A stretch of 64,000 nucleotides of DNA from Conchocele bisecta (Eukaryota; Mollusca; Bivalvia; Lucinida; Thyasiridae). Shown piece after piece: positions 13,201 to 22,200 of the stretch; the first letter of the stretch is position 1; the number at the start of each line of letters is the position of its first letter. Under the pieces are notes generated by a model. It saw nothing but the letters and a program-made list of their open reading frames with translations. It did not search any database and was not told the origin of the DNA. The position numbers and the translations under genes were made by a program. The DNA lies in NCBI GenBank assembly GCA_029237695.1, contig JAQRGA010000147.1, forward strand, positions 62,001 through 126,000. Direction: 5' to 3'.

Positions 13201-16200
13201 AGCCTCGAAGCAATCAAGTAGGTCAGATTTCGTTGTTGAACGTATGCTTCCTTTGTCTGAAATCGAAGGTGGATATGCTTGGTTTTCGTGTTCGAAAAAC
13301 TCATCGAGATTACCCCCACGTGTTTGACAACCGATATAGAGCTTTGAAAACAGAGAACAGTCGGATCTTGCTTCAGTCAACTGACTTCGTACTTTCATCT
13401 TCACACGCGTGGTATCTGACCGAAACAAGGGCAATTTGTTCTTTGATATTGTAGCATTGAATAGTGTCTTTCTGTCAACTAATCGGTCCTTCACAAATAA
13501 ATTGTACTGTTCCTGGCCCACGTGTTTGATCTCATTCACAGTCGCCACGACCGACGGATCAGCGATTTCCTTTGTACTTATTGCTATAAGATCGGCACTT
13601 TCCTCCATAAACGGGTTTCCCATTTCCTCAATTGATGATATTAGGCTCGAAACCTGCTCTTTAAAAGACATCTGTGTGGAAGGTTGTCGCTCACGATGCC
13701 GGATTTCTTCTTCCTCATTGGCCATGAAGGTACTGTTATCTTCGAATTCTGAAATAACTCTAGCCACTTCAGGACCGGACAGCATCCACCTTCGTAAAGC
13801 GTCAGGATCCTCCGTCAACCCTACAGCGCCACCATCACCCTTTACATACGCATTATTCTGCTCGTGTGCATGGTCTATTGCTATAGCCGAGAATGCTCGT
13901 TTGGTCTTTTTCACCGTGAATTTACCAGATATAAATTCTTTAGCTATGGTTGGATTAATTGTTTTCAACTCTTTCATGTCACATATGTGTACCGGGATGT
14001 ACCGAGAATAATGGGTATGGTCCAGTGCGCAGAACCAGGGCGCTAACTGTTCAAGACATTTGACATACATGTCAAAGCTAGACGTGCGGAGAGAACGAAC
14101 GAACATCAGTATGAGCAACTGGAGCTCCAGTGTGATAGACCAATATTTGAACTGGACATGTTCTCTCCCATCTCGATACACCAGTGAGAAATCCAATAAC
14201 CCATCACTTACGTCTTCTAAAGTATGAATCATACGCATTCCTTTGCAGTGTATATATGGCAGCTGCCGTCACCTGGTGTATGTGTCGTGTACGGGTTACG
14301 TGTGACGCTTTCAAGAAAGAGTCAGCTTTGCCACTTGCGGCAATACCTGCATGAACCAAAGTGTCGGCCCACCCACTGTCTTCCAGCCAATCGCCCAAAG
14401 TCCTAAATGCTGCCATCTCGATATGTAAGCCACCAAACATGACGACAAAACGATCTTCCCCGAATTCCTCCGGCCATGTCCATTGAATATGTTTAGCGAG
14501 AGCATAGAGTGGTTGGTCGAATGCGATTACAGGCACCTGGCAAGGGTTCAAGACTCGTGTTGCGTCTCTAATGACGGCCATAGAATGTCGTATCATCCCG
14601 AGAGAATGAGCTTGTTCTCTAAACAAGGGCAATAATGAACTATGGGAAGGCACGTTCGATTCACAATAAATGCTTGCATGGTGTGCTGCCCATGATATAT
14701 TCTCAACCAAAGATTCCTGACTGGCTACTAGGGTGCGTGTGTTACCTAGCCACTTGTATTCTTCAAGAAGTGCTTCCCGTAATGAGTTACCACTAGTCAC
14801 AGCACATACAGTGTCTCGCGCCGGAACTTCAGGGTCGTGGCGTAGCGGAACTACTGGTCTAACGGTCGTATATTCTGACGGCAATGTCCCTACTGATTTT
14901 CGAATAGAACCAGACTGAATGACAACTATTCCACGATCGACACCCTCGTTGTCTACGTCAGGGTGCTGGAACATTGAGATGCCTGTTCCATGAAATGAGT
15001 CAATGCCGGTTGTTGAACTGGGGTTGTGGTCTATATTGTCGACTGCAGCTGTTGTGAAAATATTACCTCGCAACTGTGGCGGACATACAACACCATCCAA
15101 TTCGAAACGTTTGCAAAGGTCTGAAGACAAACGAAGCATCCTATCATATGATACACATATGCCCAAATGGAATAATTTATCTACAAGCCCCCCCCTTTTT
15201 CCGGGTGTGCGCATGTAACAAGCGACTAATGTAAATTGATAATGGTGTTTCGTGTTTTCGCAAATGATGTGTTACCTGTGATTTGCCTTTCTTGCGCTTT
15301 ATTGTATTGAATGCAATCACTTGGGCAACTGAAAGAGTACTTTGATTTGATGTCTGACTAGATTGGTCTTTGATATTAGGTCCATCATGTATCATGCGAA
15401 CTAGAGTTAGTAATGAAGAGGGGACAGACAATTCTTGACAGTTGCTACTAAAACTACCATTAAACTCTTGACTACATGATCTATGTTCGAAAATGTCTCG
15501 TCGTATAGCAGACGCGGATCTGGCAAGAAGAAGTACTATGCTATCAGTATCTTCGGTGTGTGTCTTATTGAGAAGATTACTAGCATGAGTGGGTGTAGCT
15601 AACATTATTGTATTTCCAACCGTATGAGCACTAAGGTCAGGAATAGCATGTAGTATTCGTTCTTTCAATCGAGTGGAATGCACTCGTGTGTCCTGACTAC
15701 ATCCTAATTGCTGCAACCTCGATGTATATAATGCAACAAGATCAGATAACTTGAACAAGTGTGTCGATGTCTCGTCCATTAAAGTTTCTTCTATGTAAGA
15801 CACAAGTTCAGCCAATGCTATACTATGATATCGATCGGTCGTCTTGACGTCCGATTGTTGTTGTCGTTCAAAACTTCTGTGCCGGTTATAAAGATTCGCT
15901 AGACATTTCGGATGTCTTAGCCTCAATCGCCACCATATCTCCTGCACTTAATTTAGCTAAAAGTGGCTTGTCTTTCAATACATTTGCAACCGTGTGTACT
16001 CTGGAATCTATACCAAATGTAGAAGATTCACGCCGGTCGGTTTTCTGTAGTATTTGGTCACAAAAAAAACACAACTCATTAATATGTTCACTCTCGTTAG
16101 TTTGCACCGTTGAACGTGTGTACCTACATTCGTCCTCACTTTCATCACATTCATGGTTAAATGATTCTGATTTACGTTTTTCTGCTCTCTGAAGTTTAGT

Positions 16201-19200
16201 TGCATTGAATTTGCAACTGCAGGATTTGTGCCATGATGCGCGATTAGCACTTAATGTATCGTATATACCATCGCCGGTGTCCAGTCTACGTACATCAAGA
16301 GTAGCAGGAAGGGCATGTAATTCATGAAACTTTAACACAGTATCTGCAAACAGTTTATAGCCTATCCCACGGTCGTGTTTGATTGATACAGCAGGACACT
16401 CAAGTCGACTATCGGTTTGTTCCTGACAAATAACGCACTTGGACCAGTCCGTATCTGCCACGCTGTTTGAGGGATCACGTTCAACAATATTTCCTAAGCA
16501 AATACGCTTTGCCATGGTGTTGTCGATATGAAACAGAACTAATATGCACAACACGTTATATAATATACTGAATTTCATATTCAGTTTACATGAACAGTAT
16601 CGCCATGCTGATGTCTGATTAGACGGTTAATGATGCTACTGTTTAACATAATCGCTCGGCTTCTTAATGGGTTAGTATGTTAGTATAATATGTCGTATAC
16701 ATAATAGTGCACTCCGGAGGACGAGAGACCAGGGCTTCATTTTCATGTCATTGCGCTCGATCACCTGAAACAGAACGGGACTATTTCTACTACCGGCCTA
16801 CAATGTATTAATTTATATAGTAAATACATGGTTAGTGCCTTAGACTATATACTATATTCGGTTGAGTCTTGGACAGCTTTATTGGACGAGCTTTAGCGAG
16901 CTCTATAAAGTTATCGTGGCGAAACCAAATATATTGTATATTCTAATGCACTAATCATGTATTTAGTTCATACCGCAACAAATCTTAATTAACGTAACGT
17001 CCATTGACGTCAACTGTTGCGTCATACTGTTCATGATTGTCATAATTTTGCAATAGAATCACACTACGCATGCTCCTATTGTTTTCTGGATCAATGCCAA
17101 GCGAATTTCCATTCAGGCGGTGAGGCGTAAACAAATAGGCCCTATGTGGACGTCCAAGACAAACACAGAACATGCATAGTAGGTCAGAATACTTTTCTGG
17201 CAACATTCCTTCGGCATATTTAGATGGGGGACCTCCAATATCCTCGTTAATATTTGGATTATATTATTGTACTGCTATTACCTGTGATTATTGGACATTA
17301 TTGGACATTATAACATGCGTTTCACTGATGTCTGCTTTGTAACAAATGGCGAATGTATCAACAAAGGTAGATAACTAGGCAAAATGTCAAAACGAGGGAA
17401 ATTTTATATAAATTACCTTATGTGTATAACGCTTGTCTGCGCATGCGCATTTTTGTTATCAACCTGTGTATACGTTATATATTCACTAGTACATACATAC
17501 AGTGCGTTAACATGAAATAAAGTTGACATATCTACTTTCTAAATACTATTGAAAAACACATAAATTTAATAAAGTAAAATGTCTCAATATGGGTACCGCA
17601 TTGGAACGGTCACAAAAACAAATATTTGGACGACAATGCAGATTTAAAAGTACTAAATGGCATGTAAAATGGTGTTAGTGTCATAATGTCGTGGTTCTGC
17701 GCCGATATTGTCGTTGTAAATCACACTTTATGGTGTTTTAAGGCAAACCGGAAGTTAAATTGTCTCTGCGCATGCGCAAAACGTCAAATGCCAAGGTGGT
17801 TCTATAGCTTATTTTGATCAGTATTTAAACCTCTACAAGTGTGCCAAATTTGGTGCTTGTATCCGGATGTGCACATTCGATGTCCTACTGCCGCTGTGCT
17901 ATAATGATTCAGCTCAATTTGATTGATAATAACATTGTGATTTGGAGTTGAATTCTTTTTTTTATTGAATTGTTGAACATATATTCAAAGTGAATCTACA
18001 AGGACCCACACACACACAGAGGCATCATTAAACAACAATTTTGCACTTTAATATTACACCAAAAACGGCCAGCTCAACTGTAACGCTGGCTTTTTCGATG
18101 TGGAAGTGAAAATAAAATGGTCGCGAAAACCCATGACACGGCTCGTGTTCCGAACTTCCGGTTTGATATGAGGTTACTAAAAAAGTTTGCCACCGAGTGC
18201 GCACAAGCGAGACGGTTCAATAAAGTTTTTTTTGAGCACATTAATGATTGTTAAAGAAACTGTCGATGTCCTAGGATGTCGAATCCAGAGGTTCCTATAA
18301 AAAACACTGTTCAAATATTTACCTCTTTCTAGCACCAAAAACACGATTTTCTTTTCAGAAATTTCAACAGCAGACAACAGAATCGTGTAGAGGGTGCATT
18401 TCTCTTTCCGTTGACATGCCCAAATTAAATATCCATCAAGAAATGATCGCGTTATCGAAATTAAGCCACACCACCTATCACGTGATTTTTCAAAATGGCA
18501 GCATCCACAAAAAAAAAGTGAACGCGCAAGTGATTAGAATTTATCGATTAAAAGTCACCCACATGTTTCATATTTGAAAAAAAAACCATCATGAATCATA
18601 AAATATACATTACACAATGTGTGTGTATGTTTTTTATTAACTAAATCGTCCAATATTGATAAAACAATCGACTTTGAAAACGGCCAAATTTAACATTGGG
18701 TCAGAAGGCAAACCGTAAATCGGGGAAAACTCCGACATCCCTACCAATGGTCCTCTGCCACCCTGTGACAAATCCACATTCAAATATGCCTTGTTTTCTT
18801 TGGCTGCCAGCGGGGGCATTTGTGTGCCGATAGGCCACATTTCTAGTTTATGATTACAACACGCTGTCTACTGTAATGGTTATGATGTTAATTCTTCAAC
18901 AGGAAATGCATGCCGCAGACCTGACTCCACCAATGCGAAAGAGGAAGATATCTCCTCTTAACCTGCAGGTTAGTTAACACAGTTAATTATTTATTGTCTA
19001 CCAGTACTGTGGTAGAGATTTATGTGCCCCTTTCTATTCGCCCGTTGGAAAACATATTCCTTTTTTTTCACCATCCATATTGTCATTCCATAGCCCAGCT
19101 ATGCGGCCTGCACGCCCAAAATCAAGGTAAAATGTCTTACAAATATGCGTTTTGGTGAAGTTGTCTTTAAAGTTTTTGGCTACCTGTTATCTCTGCAATC

Positions 19201-22200
19201 ATATATCCAATTGACTTGAAAATATTCCTGATTATCATCTTCCATATTTTCCACAGCTCACCCATACAGCCCATGTGCCCAAAGTCAAACATTTTTGGCT
19301 ACATATTATTTCTGCAATCCTAAGTCACATTGGCTTGAAAGTTCTTATTAGGGCCCACCCAGAATCGGCGGTGCCCTATAGGTTTTGCCCTGTCCGTCTG
19401 TCTCTGTCTGTTTGTATGTCCTTCCGTTTATTTTTTGAAACTTTTGGTAACAGTTTCTCAAATAACCTATAATTTCTCTTCATATTGCACACATGCATTA
19501 CTTAGTAACGATACATCTTTCCACATTAATACAATTACCCTCGCTACTGATAGTCCGTCCATCCGTCCGTCCGTCTGGTTTGTGGCCTAGAGGTTAGACC
19601 CCCGGACTTCAAAACCAAAGGTTGTGAGTTCAATCCCCACCCAAGGCATAGAAAAATACTTCATAGTATGGATGAGCCTTAAAACAGAGGTCCCGTCCCT
19701 AAATGATCACATATGTGCTGGCGTATTCAGTCTGTACACCTGAATTACAGTCGCACACTTTACTTCGGCTAATCAGCTAGTTGTTATCATAGACATTTAC
19801 CTGCCTAGTGTGTAATCCGGCCTCGAGAAGTAAAGAAAGTTAATATATGAACCACCACCTACTGAATTAACAATGTGGCTAATTATCTTTGGAGAACAAG
19901 GTGTGCGTATATTTGTTTTCTGTAGCGCTTGGCTGTTGCATCTAAATACCCGGTAGGTATAATTAAAAACAATAAGGTATTTAATGAATCTTTGTGAAAA
20001 GTGTATACCACATACCACATTTCTGAATGCTATGCAATAGAGCATATCTATGTTTTCAGATTCAGCGCAAGAAAGTCAATGGAAGAGAATTTTCCACGAT
20101 GAACAATGAGTCTGTAAGTTAATTTGGTTATGTTTGTCATTTGGTTATCTGTTGTATATATATTTCACTGTACATGTATTAGGTCTGTGCATACATTTTG
20201 TATTAATCCCTCGTAATACTATATCACCGTATTAAATTTTTTACACAATATGTCCGATCGACTTGAAACTTCAAATACATTGACCTTGACCCTGGGCTCA
20301 GCGGGGGCGGCACGAATGTGGATTTGTCACAGGGCGGTAGAGGACCTTGGTGTGTGTGAAATATGAAACAGATTAGAGCAAGGAAACCCGCGTGTTAAGG
20401 TTTCGTGATGCATGGACGGACTGTCCACGCAATAACTAGAGTTCTACTTTAAGTATCATAACCAAATTCGGTATACATGTTTATCACGGCAAGACAAAGA
20501 AGCAAGCCTATTGATTTTCAAATCAAATTTCGGATGAATGACCTCCCCTTGGCGGCCGTATTTAATGTTCGCGCTCTCTATCCTTGTCCACGCAATAACA
20601 ATAGTTCTGCTTGACAGATCGTAACCAAATTCGGTATCCATGTTTATCACTGCAAGACTGAAGAACCCTATCGATTTTCAATGACTTATTTCTCCTTAGC
20701 GGCCATTTTTATGCCACCGGGTTTCGAAGAAACGGGTGGCATATAGTGTTTGGACCGTCCGTCCGTCTGTCAATCCGTCTGTCCGTCTGTCTGTCCGTCC
20801 GTCACGCTTTTCGGTTAACCACTTTGTCACAGTTTCTCAAATATGCTGCAGGTGGCATCCGCGTTCGACAGACGCATTTCTTGTTATTTTTTGCAATATC
20901 CTTGTCCATGCAAATACCTATATTGTACTTGACGGATTGTAACCAAATTTGGCACAATGGAAAAACGAGGAACCCTATTAATTTTAAAAATACCTTCCCT
21001 TGGCGACCATTTTTAATTTTCACACTCTACCCTTGTCCGCACAATAACTAGAGTTCTACTTGACGGATCATAGCCAAGTTTGGCAAACATGTTTATCAAG
21101 GCAAGATGAAGAACCCTATTGGTTTTCAGTGAGTTATCTCCCCTTGTTGACTGGCCGTGCGTCGTTGGGTGTATATTGTGATTTTCGGCACTATTGTTCA
21201 CACTTGCAATACTATCACAATTGTTATTTTGCTGCCTAAAATGACCTTAGCTGTTGACAGGCCATTTAATACCAAATGTTTATTTCCATAATTGCTTTTA
21301 TAATGATTTACTCCAAATTTAATATATTGTTTCAGCCGGTATGCCATTTTTGACCCCCACGGTAGAAATTAAACTCTGTTTCACCCAGCCACTTTATGCA
21401 TTCCAGTCCATTTGTCAGCCACTGTAACACATACAGCTATCAACACGCTTGTAAACACTTTGTGGTGTCATAAGATATCTTGTCTGAGCTTTTCATGTTC
21501 AATGTTCATGCATACTGTTTAGCTGATGACACTATTTCTTTCATCTATTGTCATTTGCAGACAATATCCATTGGTGAGGAGGTACAAGCGATGTGGTCAG
21601 ATGGACACTTTTACCCTGCAAAGATCATGCGTAGATTATACAAAAGTAAGCTTAAGATCTGTATTTCGACTTATTATTTTATCACATGCTTTCATGACAA
21701 ACTGTTCACATCAGTGTCCCTCCTGTCTTGTGAAACTGGCCCGAACGATCTTTTGCTGGCCCCAAAATAATGCTCTTCAGCATTTGTTGCAGATTTGTCA
21801 CAATTGTGAGAGAAAATTACATATCATGGAAAATTCTTCTTGTTTATACTTGCCTGAATCAAATGTTACTGGCTTGGGGCATAGGACCAGCAGTTTATCG
21901 TGAAGACTGTTATGTTATGGCATATCTATGATGCATCACCTGGGTTGATTCCAAAGTCGATGTCCCAGAATGACAATTACTGTTTACTTTCACAGAATAT
22001 TATGTTACAAAAGTGCATTCGTCTGTTGATCATTCTTAAACCATAGCTTTTTTTATACCCCTGGCATACAAAGTATGTGGAGGGGTATATAGTTTTTGTC
22101 ATTCCATCTGTCTCCAAGAATGGCGTTAAAATTTTCGGATACCTGTTATCTCTGCAACCGTAAGTCAGATTGACTTGAAACTTCATATCATCCATATCTT

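Larger units (their letters stand above)
10428..17902 (-). mobile_element. 7.5-kb TIR element encoding a FEN1/PIN-like protein
   Basis: Two arms of about 510-520 bases are imperfect inverted repeats: 10428-10948 and 17393-17902. Outer ends read ATAGCAC and GTGCTAT. Shared phrases include GTGCACATCCGGATACAAGC, GGCACACTTGTAGAGGTTT and CTTCCGGTTTGCCTTAAAAC. Between them lies one long minus-strand coding region (11957-16515), broken by frameshifts. A target duplication is not clear in the AT-rich flanks. I recognise no DDE transposase, reverse transcriptase or recombinase motif, so how it moves is unknown. Confidence 0.75.
8158..18743. mobile_element. hAT-like element inserted in the satellite, hosting further insertions
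   Basis: Perfect 13-base terminal inverted repeats, TAGGGATGTCGGA at 8158 and TCCGACATCCCTA at 18731-18743. They are flanked by a direct repeat CCAATGG (8151-8157 and 18744-18750) that is part of the satellite unit, showing a real insertion. The TAGGG end suits hAT elements, although 7 rather than 8 bases are duplicated. No transposase was found outside the inner 10428-17902 element, so the outer element is non-autonomous or was emptied. Confidence 0.7.
6802..18846 (+). mobile_element. pearl/Helentron-like element with satellite core, split by a nested insertion
   Basis: The 5' end is a stem (TATGCCCCC / GGGGGGCATA) followed by a CGTACGTCCG microsatellite, then ~167-base tandem units. After the insertion at 8158-18743 the array resumes and ends in GGGGGCAT, a small TGTG/CACA stem and TTTCTAG. 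The element at 33186-35973 has the same start and the same end. This matches the published layout of bivalve pearl and Helentron-associated elements (hairpin, microsatellite, ~160-base core, hairpin with a CTAG-type terminus), recalled from memory. Confidence 0.55.

Noticed and set aside
12891..14011. Plus-strand ORFs opposite the element protein (98, 87 and 200 codons)
   Set aside because: Antisense shadows of the minus-strand coding region, which carries the conserved motifs.
20746..21051. 101-codon ORF with many Ser/Pro/Val repeats
   Set aside because: It is translation of the TCCGTCCG microsatellite and adjoining pearl-like core, not a gene.
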